Positions 46,085 through 54,579 of a DNA stretch of 64,000 bases are shown in pieces. Position numbers and translations under genes: made by a program. This stretch comes from CAZSDU01 sp963662525 (GTDB lineage: Bacteria > Bacteroidota > Bacteroidia > Bacteroidales > FEN-979), in contig OY759717.1 of NCBI GenBank assembly GCA_963662525.1, forward strand, positions 1,116,001-1,180,000, in the 5' to 3' direction. Position 1 is the stretch's first letter. Each line of letters opens with the position of its first letter. The notes under the pieces were generated by a model. The model worked only from the letters and a program-made list of their open reading frames with translations, did not search any database and had not been told where the DNA came from.

Positions 46085-46130
46085 GAAATTCAATTTTTTT
46101 TGGCCTGTTTTTAGCAAGACTAGTAGCGTA

Positions 46131-46138
46131 CAAAGGTA
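46131..46138 (-). promoter_or_regulatory. -7 box of the delta-60 gene within a small palindrome
   Basis: The minus strand reads TACCTTTG. It overlaps the inverted repeat CGTAC-AAAG-GTACG at 46127-46140. The start codon is at 46084. Confidence 0.45.
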
Positions 46139-46185
46139 CGACTGATTTATGAATATAAAACTTTTTTAAGGATTTGGAAGAGTCC

Positions 46186-46551
46186 CTAATTCTGCACCTT
46201 GACACTATCTACTATAAATTTCGTGTCGCCCATCCAGGGAAGAATCCCATTTACCATCCGATAATGCACCACCACCATATATCCTTCAAGGTGAATCATT
46301 TTCGTTGCAAGAGTCTTATCAGTTACGGAAAAGAAAAATTTTTCCGAAGCCAATGGAACATTTTTGTTACTCTGGACACTGCTAAGGATGATTTCACCTT
46401 CATAGGTTTTAAACAGGGTCCCTTTATAAGAGAATTTCTGAAATAAACCGGCACGATAACCTTCGCTGTATGTAAAAAAATACTTCCAGTAAATGAATCC
46501 GCTCAAGAAAACGATGATCAGCAGGATAGCAATAACTAAGAACTTTTTCAT
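46186..46551 (-). CDS. Small single-span membrane protein, conserved in Bacteroidota
   Basis: 121 residues. An N-terminal membrane anchor (FLVIAILLIIVFLSGFIYW) is followed by a small beta-rich domain exposed to the periplasm (FSYKGTLFKTYEGEIIL, KMIHLEGYMVVVHYRMVNG). I recall relatives annotated under misleading enzyme names in Bacteroidota, but nothing here looks enzymatic. Function unknown. It lies between the delta-60 gene and the TauE gene, all on the minus strand. Confidence 0.65.
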   Translation of the reverse strand: MKKFLVIAILLIIVFLSGFIYWKYFFTYSEGYRAGLFQKFSYKGTLFKTYEGEIILSSVQSNKNVPLASEKFFFSVTDKTLATKMIHLEGYMVVVHYRMVNGILPWMGDTKFIVDSVKVQN

Positions 46552-46587
46552 ATAAAAAATTTAATGTATTCTGTTTATTTTACCATA

Positions 46588-47370
46588 TCATAAAATACTT
46601 TTAATCAAAGCTGTAAAATTAACCAATCCTGTGATCTGAAGGATAGTCAATATGACAGATAAAAGAATCACAGCCCTGATAAACCCTCCCCCTTTTTTCA
46701 CCGCTAGGTAGGAAGCCAGCAAAGCGCCGATAATACTGCCCACCGAAAGGATAAGTCCGTATAAGTAGTTGACCTTCCCATCGATGATAAAAACCATCAG
46801 GGCAAAAATAGCATAGAAGAAAACGATCAGATTTTTAACGGCATTGGCTTTGACTAAATCATAACCGATCCCAAGCATCAAGGCGATTAAAAGAAAATAT
46901 CCCACACCTACCTGAATGAACCCTCCGTATAAACCGACAAAAAAGAAAATCACATATTGCCACCAGCAGACCGGTTTTGCCAGCAGGGAAGGATTCTCTT
47001 TCATCCATTTATCCGGCTTGTAGAAAAGAAAAAAAACCATCAGTACCATCGCGATGGCCATGGCGATTTCTATTACCTTTTCATTTACGTCAACAGCAAG
47101 GTAGGCTCCCAGAACAGATCCGGCTGTTGCCGGGATTCCCAGCCATACAGGGCGCAGGTTATCAAACATCTTCTGCCGGGTGAAACTACCCACCGATGAA
47201 AATGTCTGAAAGAATATGCTGATACGGTTCGTTCCGTTCGCAATATTGGCAGGTAAACCAAGCAGAATCAGGAGTGAAAGGCTGATCACAGAACCTCCGC
47301 CTGAAAGGGTATTGATAAACCCGACAAAAATACCGGCGATGATGATCAGGATTATTTCAGGAGGTGACAT
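46588..47370 (-). CDS. TauE/SafE-family membrane exporter
   Basis: 260 residues, about eight helices, with the family's glycine-rich N-terminal loop (GFINTLSGGGSVISLSLLI) and the repeated half near GVGYFLLIALMLGIGYDLVKANAVKN. TauE/SafE proteins export sulfite, sulfoacetate or similar organosulfur anions across the inner membrane; substrate not predictable. An octamer array (47381-47404) starts 10 bases upstream of its ATG. Confidence 0.88.
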   Translation of the reverse strand: MSPPEIILIIIAGIFVGFINTLSGGGSVISLSLLILLGLPANIANGTNRISIFFQTFSSVGSFTRQKMFDNLRPVWLGIPATAGSVLGAYLAVDVNEKVIEIAMAIAMVLMVFFLFYKPDKWMKENPSLLAKPVCWWQYVIFFFVGLYGGFIQVGVGYFLLIALMLGIGYDLVKANAVKNLIVFFYAIFALMVFIIDGKVNYLYGLILSVGSIIGALLASYLAVKKGGGFIRAVILLSVILTILQITGLVNFTALIKSIL

Positions 47371-47380
47371 ATAACAAATG

Positions 47381-47404
47381 TAAAATGGTAAAATGGTAAA
47401 ATGG
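47381..47404. repeat. Octamer tandem array (TAAAATGG) upstream of the TauE gene
   Basis: Three exact TAAAATGG units, then TGTGCTGG TAAAATTA. It lies in the leader between the permease stop (47438) and the TauE ATG (47370). Confidence 0.85.
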
Positions 47405-47437
47405 TGTGCTGGTAAAATTAATAATTATCAATCATTC

Positions 47438-49174
47438 TCAATTGGTTTTTAGTTTGCTGTGTCTTTTGCTGTAAAGGAAGTATATCATCAGGCCAATGGC
47501 CAGCCATATGAGGAATCGCATCCAGTTGGTAACTCCCAGCTGAGCCATCAGGTAGAAGTTCGTCAGCAGGCCGAGAACGGGAATTAACGAAAATTGCTTC
47601 CGGATAGCAAAAATGGTCAGTATGATGGCAGAAAGGATGAAGATGAGCATTGGAAATTCGAAACGAATGATTGTTAAAATACAGGATGCGGGATGCAGGA
47701 TGCGGGATAAGAATTTTTCCAGTTCTGGTGGTCTCCAAAAATACAGTAAAACAAAAATTCCGGTCCAGATTATCGGAAGGAAATAGCGGCTGTTCAGGTA
47801 AGGAACCCTGAATCCCCCCCCGATGGAAGATTCATCCTTGTGGGAATGGCCGTTATCAAGAACCAGTACCCCTCCTGAAACCAGAATAAAGGCAAAAAGT
47901 GTCCCTATGCTGGTGAGGTCGGTCACTTCGGTGAGATTCATGAAAAGGGAGGGAATGGCTACCAGGAAACCGGCAACCACGGTAGCAAAGGCAGGGGTTT
48001 TAAACCGCGGATGAACCCTGGAAAACGCCTTCGGAAGCAAACCATCCCTGCTCATGCTCATCCAGATCCTGGGCTGACCAACCTGAAAAACCAGCAATAC
48101 GCTGGCCATGGCTATCACGGCGCTCACGGCAATGATTCCGGAAAGCCGGGTCAGATGAAGTTTCTGGAAAGCAAAGGCCAGGGGATCGCCTACCCCGAGA
48201 TCACTGTAATGCACCATTCCGGTAAGCACCAGGCTGATCAGGATATACAGAACCGTGGTGATCAGCAAAGCATAGATAATCGCCCGGGGAAGGTCCTTCT
48301 TGGGATTGCGGCATTCTTCCGCGGTGGTGGAGATGGCATCGAAACCGATATAGGCAAAAAACACCCCGGAAACACCTTTGAGTACACCTGAGATCCCATG
48401 GGGTGCAAAAGGTTGCCAGTTATCGGCCTTGATGTAAAATGCCCCGACCACAATGATCAGCAGCAGGATGGAAATTTTAAGCAATACCATCGTATTGCTG
48501 GCCAGCTTGGTTTCATAGATCCCGATGTATACAAGAACTGAAATAAATACCACAATGCCGAAAGCAGGAATATCGGCGATCAGCCTTATCCCCGCAATCA
48601 CCGGGGCATTCAGCCAGGCCAGGTAAGCTTCCTGTAAACCCCGGGTAAGATCATGAAGGGAGTTCCCTTTGGCCAGTTCGGCCAGGACCTGCTGGTATCC
48701 CCTGGATGCACTGAGATAGTCAACACAAAGATAATCTGGGATATGCATGCCAACCCCGCTCATGAGACCGCTGAAATAATCCGACCAGGAAATAGCCACC
48801 GCAATATTCCCGATGGCATATTCCATGATTAGGTCCCAGCCGATGATCCAGGCTATCAATTCGCCAAAACTTGCATAGGCATAGGTATAAGCACTTCCGC
48901 TGATCGGAATGACCGAGGCAAACTGGGCATAGCATAGGGCTGAAAAACCGCAGGCAACGGCGGTGAAAAGAAACAGCACAGACACAGCCGGTCCTCCGCT
49001 GGCAGCGGCATTACCTATGGTACTGAATATTCCGGCCCCGATCACGGCTGCAATACCCAGCGCTGTAAGATCATATACATTCAGGCTTTTCCGAAGGCCA
49101 GAACGATTTCCGCTGGAGGCATCCGAAAGAATATGGGCGATTGTCTTTTTACGAAACAGCTTATGAACCTGCAC
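47438..49174 (-). CDS. APC-superfamily amino-acid permease (cationic amino acid transporter-like)
   Basis: About 579 residues with twelve or more helices. The N-terminus has the LNVYDLTALGIAAVIGAGIF motif and the core has GAFYIKADNWQPFAPHGISG and FFAYIGFDAISTTAEE, both typical of CAT-type permeases. An in-frame ATG at 49243 would overlap the divergent gene's start and add a non-conserved stretch, so a GTG at 49174 (or a TTG at 49180) is preferred. The C-terminal cytoplasmic loop between the last helices contains LSRILHPASCILTII, coded by a heptamer array (47684-47710) and unlike the family. Transports amino acids by cation symport or exchange. Confidence 0.83.
   Translation of the reverse strand: MQVHKLFRKKTIAHILSDASSGNRSGLRKSLNVYDLTALGIAAVIGAGIFSTIGNAAASGGPAVSVLFLFTAVACGFSALCYAQFASVIPISGSAYTYAYASFGELIAWIIGWDLIMEYAIGNIAVAISWSDYFSGLMSGVGMHIPDYLCVDYLSASRGYQQVLAELAKGNSLHDLTRGLQEAYLAWLNAPVIAGIRLIADIPAFGIVVFISVLVYIGIYETKLASNTMVLLKISILLLIIVVGAFYIKADNWQPFAPHGISGVLKGVSGVFFAYIGFDAISTTAEECRNPKKDLPRAIIYALLITTVLYILISLVLTGMVHYSDLGVGDPLAFAFQKLHLTRLSGIIAVSAVIAMASVLLVFQVGQPRIWMSMSRDGLLPKAFSRVHPRFKTPAFATVVAGFLVAIPSLFMNLTEVTDLTSIGTLFAFILVSGGVLVLDNGHSHKDESSIGGGFRVPYLNSRYFLPIIWTGIFVLLYFWRPPELEKFLSRILHPASCILTIIRFEFPMLIFILSAIILTIFAIRKQFSLIPVLGLLTNFYLMAQLGVTNWMRFLIWLAIGLMIYFLYSKRHSKLKTN
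47684..47710. repeat. Heptamer tandem array (GGATGCG) inside the amino-acid permease gene
   Basis: GGATGCG, GGATGCA, GGATGCG, GGATAAG at a strict 7-bp period. It is translated as part of the permease C-terminal region. Confidence 0.8.
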
Positions 49175-49229
49175 CCGCAAATTTTCGATAAAAGTAAAAA
49201 ATTTGTACCTTGCCCTGCAAAAAGTTAAA

Positions 49230-49847
49230 ATGAAAATTTCCATCTTTGGCGCCAGTGGTAAAACCGGTATCCTGACCGTTTTCCAGGCTCTGAATCAGGG
49301 GCATGAGGTTACTGCTTTTACCCGCCAGGCATCAAAAGTTACTATTCAACACCCTAAAATTCATATCATTCAGGGTGATGTTCTGGATTATGAAAAAGTC
49401 AAACAGGCTGTTACTGGCCAGGATGTTGTTATCTGCACGCTGGGCGTAAATAAAAATAAACCCAATACGATTCTGTCAGACGGGACTAGGAATATCCTGA
49501 ATGCCATGGAGGAAGATCGCGTCAAACGCTTTATTTGCATGTCATCCGCCGGTATTCTGGGAAATGACTCAGGATTCTGGTTTGGGAAAATTTTTATGCC
49601 CTTATTCCTCAAGCATATTTTCAATGACAAGATCCGGCAATTGAAGGTTGTTCAGGAAAGTAAAGCCGAATGGGTACTGATCCGTCCGGTAGGTCTGACG
49701 GATGCACCCAAAACAGGTAAATATCAGATTACTTTGGGCATTCCTTCTTCCAGCACTATACCCAGGGCAGATGTAGCAGATTTTATGCTGAAATTAATGA
49801 CTGACAAACAATATGACCGGCAGATCCCGGCGATTTCAAGTTACTAA
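49230..49847 (+). CDS. NAD(P)-binding atypical SDR (NmrA/flavin-reductase-like)
   Basis: 205 residues from the ATG at 49230 (an upstream ATG adds nine residues without a fold match). The N-terminus KISIFGASGKTGILTVFQAL has the GxxGxxG dinucleotide loop, then DVLDYEKVKQAVTGQDVVIC and a MSSAGILG region without a canonical YxxxK, as in NmrA-like and biliverdin-reductase-B-like proteins. Probably binds NAD(P) as redox sensor or reductase. First of a plus-strand run with DUF169 and channel genes; the DUF169 ATG is 8 bases downstream. Confidence 0.82.
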   Translation: MKISIFGASGKTGILTVFQALNQGHEVTAFTRQASKVTIQHPKIHIIQGDVLDYEKVKQAVTGQDVVICTLGVNKNKPNTILSDGTRNILNAMEEDRVKRFICMSSAGILGNDSGFWFGKIFMPLFLKHIFNDKIRQLKVVQESKAEWVLIRPVGLTDAPKTGKYQITLGIPSSSTIPRADVADFMLKLMTDKQYDRQIPAISSY

Positions 49848-49855
49848 GCAATACT

Positions 49856-50599
49856 ATGGATCAAAAGTTAAAAAATGATTTTCTGAAAAAATGGGGACAT
49901 TATTTCGGAGAAAGTGAATTACCCCTGGCATTTTACTATACGGAAAACCCCGGAGATATTGATCGTGCCAATCTGCCTAAGGGCAGAAGCTGCATTGTTT
50001 GTGAACTGGCCATTGTCAGAAAAGGAACGCCCCTGGCCTGGAATGTTGATTCTCTTGCTTGCGGGGGAGCCCGGCGGTACCTGGGTTATGCGGATAAAAT
50101 GAGACCCGATTTCGAATATTTCCTGTCAAGCGGAATTCCGGGGAAAATGGAAGGAGAACGATATATCCGTACACCTGAAATGGTGAAGGAGGTCATGGCC
50201 AAAGTCGGATGTATTCCGGCAAAAGGGCGGTATATTGTTTTCAAGCGCTTAGACCAACTGTCCCCCGAAGAGGAGCCCATTGCCCTGATCTTTTTCGCTA
50301 AACCTGATGTATTATCCGGCCTGTATACCCTGGCCAACTTTGACCAGGTGGAAGGCCTCGGTGTCATTGCACCTTTCGGGTCAGGTTGTGCTTCCATCGT
50401 TCACCATCCCCTGCTCGAGAATGAAAAGGAAAATCCGAAAGCAGTGCTTGGCATGTTCGATCCTTCCTCCAGGCCCTGCGTCCAGAAAGAGGTTTTGTCT
50501 TTTACTGTTCCCATGAAAAAATTCGTGAAGATGGTCAGCTACATGGAAGAAAGTTTTTTGATCACCGGCACCTGGGATTTAGTAAAAAGCAGACTTTAA
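49856..50599 (+). CDS. DUF169 family protein
   Basis: 247 residues. It has the DUF169 pattern of conserved Cys/Gly segments: AIVRKGTPLAWNVDSLACGG, GARRYLGYADKM, LIFFAKPDVLSGLYTLANF and APFGSGCASIVHHPLLEN. Cysteines at CIVCELA and GSGCAS might bind metal. Family function is unknown. It lies between an NAD(P)-binding protein gene and a ligand-gated channel gene, spaced 8 and 16 bases, suggesting one operon. Confidence 0.85.
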   Translation: MDQKLKNDFLKKWGHYFGESELPLAFYYTENPGDIDRANLPKGRSCIVCELAIVRKGTPLAWNVDSLACGGARRYLGYADKMRPDFEYFLSSGIPGKMEGERYIRTPEMVKEVMAKVGCIPAKGRYIVFKRLDQLSPEEEPIALIFFAKPDVLSGLYTLANFDQVEGLGVIAPFGSGCASIVHHPLLENEKENPKAVLGMFDPSSRPCVQKEVLSFTVPMKKFVKMVSYMEESFLITGTWDLVKSRL

Positions 50600-50615
50600 C
50601 ACCTTGAACTGTCGC

Positions 50616-51701
50616 ATGAGAACTCTTATCAAAGCTTATGTATTAGTGCTTTTCCTGACGGTTGTTGCTGCATTTCCGGCTTATCCGGGGAAACCTGTCA
50701 GTAATAAAAAACTCCTGGTGGGTATCATGTTCTCTCCTCCTTATATACTTATTGAAAATGGTCATTATTCAGGTGTTTGCATCGACCTCTGGAAAATGAT
50801 AAGCGACAGTCTGAACGAGGATTATTCATTTAAATTTTACAGTACTTTTGACAGTTTGCAGCAGGATCTGTTCAAGGGCAACATTGATTTATCCATCTGC
50901 CCTTCGACGGTCACCCCTGAGCGGCTTCGGAAGTTCAGGATATCCATCCCTTTTTACATTTCAAATATGGGTATTGCGACCAGGGCGGAAGACGCAGCAC
51001 CCTTCATCCAGGTAATGAAAAATCTCCTTTCATGGAAGATTTTACGCTGGTTATTCCTTATCCTTGCAATTGCAAGTATGTTTGCCACAGTCCTGTGGAT
51101 TGCCGAACGCAGAAAAAACCCTGTTCAGTTCCGTCCCGGCCTGAGAGGAGTCTCCGATGGGATATGGTGGGCCTTTGTCACCATGACTACCGTGGGATAT
51201 GGGGATAAAATTCCAAAAACTCCCATTGGCAGGATGCTGGCAATTCTCTGGATGTTTTTTGCCATTGGCTTGTTTTTTATATCTACCGGGGTTGTTTCTT
51301 CAGAACTGACTGTAAAAACCTTGCAATCTCAAATAAAAACCCCGGATGATCTCAGTAAATATAAGGTTGGAACCATGGCTGAATCAGGATATGCGGAAAC
51401 CCTCAACAGGAACTATATCCAGTTTCAGATTTTTTGTAATCCTGCAGATGGGTTGAAAGCATTGAATTCCGGTAAGATCGATGCATTTGTGTATGATCAG
51501 ACTTCACTGACCTATGTGATCAATCAGCATAAACTTGAAGAAAAAATCCTGATCTATCCAAGTACACTGAATCTCCAGTATTTTTGTTTTTTAGCTTCAC
51601 CGAAAAACACAGGGCTGATTGAACAAATTAATCCTGTGTTACTGCAATCCATTGATGGAACCGAGTGGGAACAAATATTGTCACGATATAATATCCACTA
51701 G
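50616..51701 (+). CDS. GluR0-like ligand-gated potassium channel
   Basis: 361 residues from the ATG at 50616 (a TTG at 50604 is less likely). Order: signal peptide (1-25), first half of a solute-binding-protein-3 domain (30-125), TM1 (about 142-162), a potassium-channel pore with TTVGYGD (191-197), TM2 (about 207-226), then the second half of the binding domain (240-361). This split arrangement is that of the prokaryotic glutamate receptor GluR0. Arg103 in TVTPERLRKF is at the place of the carboxylate-binding Arg of amino-acid-binding domains. It would open a potassium pore on binding a periplasmic ligand, perhaps an amino acid. Third gene of the plus-strand operon. Confidence 0.88.
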   Translation: MRTLIKAYVLVLFLTVVAAFPAYPGKPVSNKKLLVGIMFSPPYILIENGHYSGVCIDLWKMISDSLNEDYSFKFYSTFDSLQQDLFKGNIDLSICPSTVTPERLRKFRISIPFYISNMGIATRAEDAAPFIQVMKNLLSWKILRWLFLILAIASMFATVLWIAERRKNPVQFRPGLRGVSDGIWWAFVTMTTVGYGDKIPKTPIGRMLAILWMFFAIGLFFISTGVVSSELTVKTLQSQIKTPDDLSKYKVGTMAESGYAETLNRNYIQFQIFCNPADGLKALNSGKIDAFVYDQTSLTYVINQHKLEEKILIYPSTLNLQYFCFLASPKNTGLIEQINPVLLQSIDGTEWEQILSRYNIH

Positions 51702-51731
51702 AAGCAGATAAAATAATTAAAACCGTCAACC

Positions 51732-52109
51732 ATGCAAAAAATAATTCATTGGGCACCCAGGATTCTCTGCATTCTGGCTATTCTGTTTATCAGTATGTTT
51801 GCCCTGGATTCCTTTGCCCCGGAATTAACTTTTGGGCAGCAGATCCTTGGGTTTCTGATTCACCTGATCCCGTCGTATATCCTGATCATCTTACTGATTG
51901 TTGCCTGGAAATGGGAACTGATCGGCGGTGCAATCTTTATGATCCTTGGCTTTGGTTTTATGCCATTCATCTATACCATGAACTACCACATGAATCACTC
52001 CGTCTGGATATCGCTTTCGATTATCCTGTTGATTAATTTTCCTTTTGTGGTCGTGGGAGGATTATTTATTCTCAGTCATTTTCTGAAAAAGAAACAAGCG
52101 CAGTCCTGA
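51732..52109 (+). CDS. Small four-helix membrane protein (DUF7670-like)
   Basis: 125 residues with four hydrophobic helices and short charged loops. It begins QKIIHWAPRILCILAILFIS and contains WKWELIGGAIFMILG, which I associate with a family of unknown function in Bacteroidota (DUF7670-like). It ends in KKKQAQS. It follows the channel gene after 30 bases, so it may be the last gene of that operon. Its last 38 bases overlap the 3' end of dxs on the other strand. Confidence 0.7.
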   Translation: MQKIIHWAPRILCILAILFISMFALDSFAPELTFGQQILGFLIHLIPSYILIILLIVAWKWELIGGAIFMILGFGFMPFIYTMNYHMNHSVWISLSIILLINFPFVVVGGLFILSHFLKKKQAQS

Positions 52110-53976
52110 TCCCTCCGGCATCATATCCGCATTCGTGATGCAGCTCAGGAACGGAGCCCTGTTCAATGAATTTATCCGGAATGCCCAGGCGTTTCAGTCT
52201 GGCGTTATAGCCATGATCAGCCATAAATTCAAGGATTGCGGAACCCATACCACCCATCACAACGCCATCTTCAATGGTCAGGATTTTAGTGAATTTCGCC
52301 AATATCTCATGCAGAAGTTCTTCATCCAGGGGTTTTAAGAATCTGAGATCATACAGGGCTATGGATAATCCTGATTGTTCCAGTGTCTCACAGGCTTCCA
52401 GGGCAGCATTTCCCACCGGACCCAAACTGATTATGGCTATATCCCTGCCATCCCTGATCATCCGTCCTTTGCCAACAGACATTGCCTCCATGGGGGTTTT
52501 CCAATCAGGCATGACTCCTCTTCCTTTCGGGTAACGGATAGCAAACGGACCCATGTTATCCAGCTGTGCAGTGAACATCATATTTCTGAGTTCCTGTTCA
52601 TTCAGGGGTGATGCAACGATCATGTTGGGAATACAGCGAAGATAAGATAAATCGTAGGCTCCATGATGGGTGGCGCCATCTTCACCTACAAGTCCCCCGC
52701 GGTCCAGGCAAAAAACAACATTCAGCTTCTGAAGGGCTACATCATGAATGATCTGGTCGTAAGCCCTTTGCATAAAAGTAGAATAGATATTACAAAAAGG
52801 AACGAATCCCGAAGTAGCCATGCCGGCTGAAAATGTCACCGCATGCTGTTCCGCGATACCCACATCGAAAGTACGGTCAGGCATTTTATTCATCATCAGG
52901 TTCAGGGAACAGCCCGTTGACATTGCCGGAGTGATACCGACAATTTTGGGATTCAGTTCTGCCAGTTCTATGATAGTCCTTCCGAAAACAGTCTGGAATT
53001 TCGGCGCCAGTCCATGACACTTATCTTCCCTGATGTGGCCTGTATTTTTATCAAATGTGCCGGGTGCATGGTAAACGGTCTGATCCTTTTCCGCCTTTTC
53101 AAAGCCTTTTCCCTTAATGGTATGAACATGAAGGAGCTTTGGACCCTGTATGTCTTTGACATCGCTGAGCATATTCACCATACGGATAACGTCATTGCCA
53201 TCCACCAGGCCGAAATAGCGGAAATTGAATGCTTCAAAAAGATTGCTTCGCTTGAGGAACGTTCCTTTCAGTGCATTTCCGAGCTGTTTGACAATGGCCC
53301 GGGAATTTTTCCCGTATTTTGTCCCTCCGCCCATCAGCAGCCAGATCTTGTCCCTCACTTTGTTGTAAGTCCTGGATGTAACGATGTCGGCAAGATAGTC
53401 CTTGATGGCGCCTACATTCTTATCGATCGCAATCTGGTTATCATTTAAAATCACCAGCAGGTTGGCATTGGAAATTCCGGCATTGTTCAAAGCTTCCATG
53501 GCCATTCCACCGGTCATCGCCCCATCGCCGATAATGGCCACATGATGCCTGTTCTTTTCACCGCTGAGCCTGGCTGCGATCCCCATTCCCAGAGCAGCAG
53601 AAATCGAGGTGGAGGAATGTCCCACACCAAATGCATCATATTCACTTTCTGACATTTTCGGAAATCCACTAATTCCATTATAGGTGCGAATGCTGGAAAA
53701 CAGGTCTTTCCGACCAGTCAGAATTTTATGGGCATAGGCCTGGTGACCTACATCCCAGATAATTTTATCAAAAGGCGCATCATACACATAATGGAGAGCA
53801 ACTGCTAATTCCACCGCACCCAGACTGGCACCGAGATGACCGGGGTTTTCCGACATTACCTCAATAATAAATTGCCGGATCTCCTGACAAAGCTGAGGCA
53901 GTTCTTCCGGCTTCAGCCTTTTAAGATCTGATGGTAAGTTGATTTCTGCTAATAAAGGACCGAAATTTAGCGACAT
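52072..53976 (-). CDS. dxs: 1-deoxy-D-xylulose-5-phosphate synthase
   Basis: 634 residues. Thiamine-diphosphate enzyme joining pyruvate and glyceraldehyde-3-phosphate in the first step of the MEP isoprenoid pathway. Motifs: DVGHQAYAHKILTGRKD, the ThDP-magnesium motif GDGAMTGGMAMEALNNAG, HTIKGKGFEKAE, and the transketolase centre FCLDRGGLVGEDGATHHG. Presence implies MEP-type isoprenoid synthesis. A -7 box TAAATTTG lies about 25 bases before the ATG. The DUF59 gene is upstream on the same strand, 42 bases away. Confidence 0.95.
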   Translation of the reverse strand: MSLNFGPLLAEINLPSDLKRLKPEELPQLCQEIRQFIIEVMSENPGHLGASLGAVELAVALHYVYDAPFDKIIWDVGHQAYAHKILTGRKDLFSSIRTYNGISGFPKMSESEYDAFGVGHSSTSISAALGMGIAARLSGEKNRHHVAIIGDGAMTGGMAMEALNNAGISNANLLVILNDNQIAIDKNVGAIKDYLADIVTSRTYNKVRDKIWLLMGGGTKYGKNSRAIVKQLGNALKGTFLKRSNLFEAFNFRYFGLVDGNDVIRMVNMLSDVKDIQGPKLLHVHTIKGKGFEKAEKDQTVYHAPGTFDKNTGHIREDKCHGLAPKFQTVFGRTIIELAELNPKIVGITPAMSTGCSLNLMMNKMPDRTFDVGIAEQHAVTFSAGMATSGFVPFCNIYSTFMQRAYDQIIHDVALQKLNVVFCLDRGGLVGEDGATHHGAYDLSYLRCIPNMIVASPLNEQELRNMMFTAQLDNMGPFAIRYPKGRGVMPDWKTPMEAMSVGKGRMIRDGRDIAIISLGPVGNAALEACETLEQSGLSIALYDLRFLKPLDEELLHEILAKFTKILTIEDGVVMGGMGSAILEFMADHGYNARLKRLGIPDKFIEQGSVPELHHECGYDAGGIRTALVSFSEND

Positions 53977-54000
53977 AGGTTAACCCTGAAAACCGGACTG

Positions 54001-54008
54001 CAAATTTA
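54001..54008 (-). promoter_or_regulatory. Candidate -7 box of dxs
   Basis: The minus strand reads TAAATTTG, 25 bases before the dxs ATG at 53976 and 11 bases before the DUF59 stop, so dxs may have its own promoter as well as read-through. Confidence 0.4.
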
Positions 54009-54018
54009 CGAATAAAAA

Positions 54019-54339
54019 CTATAGAAGTCCCAGTTCTAGCAAGGCATCTTCCGATAACATATCTTTATCCCAGGGCGGTTCGAAAGTCAGTTCAACGCTG
54101 ACTTTCCCGACTCCTTCCACCAGCCTGACCGCATCCTGAACCTGGCCGGGCATATCTTCCGCTACCGGACAATTGGGCGTAGTCAGGGTCATCAGTATGC
54201 TGACATCATTGTTTTCATCGCTGATCTTCAGATTATATATGAGGCCGAGATCATAAATGTTAACCGGTATCTCGGGATCGAATACCGATTTCAGGGCGGC
54301 GATCACTTTGGGTTCAAGGGGATTGACTATGCTGGACAT
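54019..54339 (-). CDS. DUF59/MIP18-family Fe-S cluster assembly factor (SufT/PaaD-like)
   Basis: 106 residues. Core motif SVFDPEIPVNIYDLGLIYNL and the TTPNCPVAEDMPGQV segment with the conserved Cys, then VELTFEPPWDKDMLSEDA, typical of the SufT/MIP18 family that helps deliver Fe-S clusters to apo-proteins. In many Bacteroidota it follows sufE in the suf operon. Here a plus-strand membrane protein/regulator pair lies between it and sufE. Confidence 0.88.
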   Translation of the reverse strand: MSSIVNPLEPKVIAALKSVFDPEIPVNIYDLGLIYNLKISDENNDVSILMTLTTPNCPVAEDMPGQVQDAVRLVEGVGKVSVELTFEPPWDKDMLSEDALLELGLL

Positions 54340-54504
54340 TGGTTAAAAAGACATTAGAATTAGTTTTTGTTTTAATTTCAGTCAGAAATAATAAAGTTCA
54401 GACAAAGTTAAGAATAATTAGCTGAATCAACCACTCCAGGCCAGGCAGGACACATTAAAAATATTATGATATCCTGTTTTCTATAAATTTTCAACATGAA
54501 TACA

Positions 54505-54553
54505 AAATATTTTTGAAAATATTTGGTTTATTTTATAAACTTATTTATTTTTG
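54505..54553 (+). promoter_or_regulatory. Promoter with overlapping palindromic operator for the membrane-protein/regulator pair
   Basis: -33 TTTG at 54522-54525 and -7 TATTTTTG at 54546-54553, 20 bases apart: the best complete Bacteroidota promoter in the window. A perfect 9+9 palindrome AAATATTTT-TG-AAAATATTT (54505-54524) overlaps the -33 element, the classic place for a repressor. The ATG is at 54580. The other sequence in 54340-54504 is AT-rich with no gene or RNA seen. Confidence 0.65.
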
Positions 54554-54579
54554 TAACTTATTTATCAATTTAAATTATT

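Noticed and set aside
54340..54579. tRNA or small RNA in the longest gene-free stretch
   Set aside because: No cloverleaf or strong structured RNA seen; it is AT-rich with a promoter and palindrome only.
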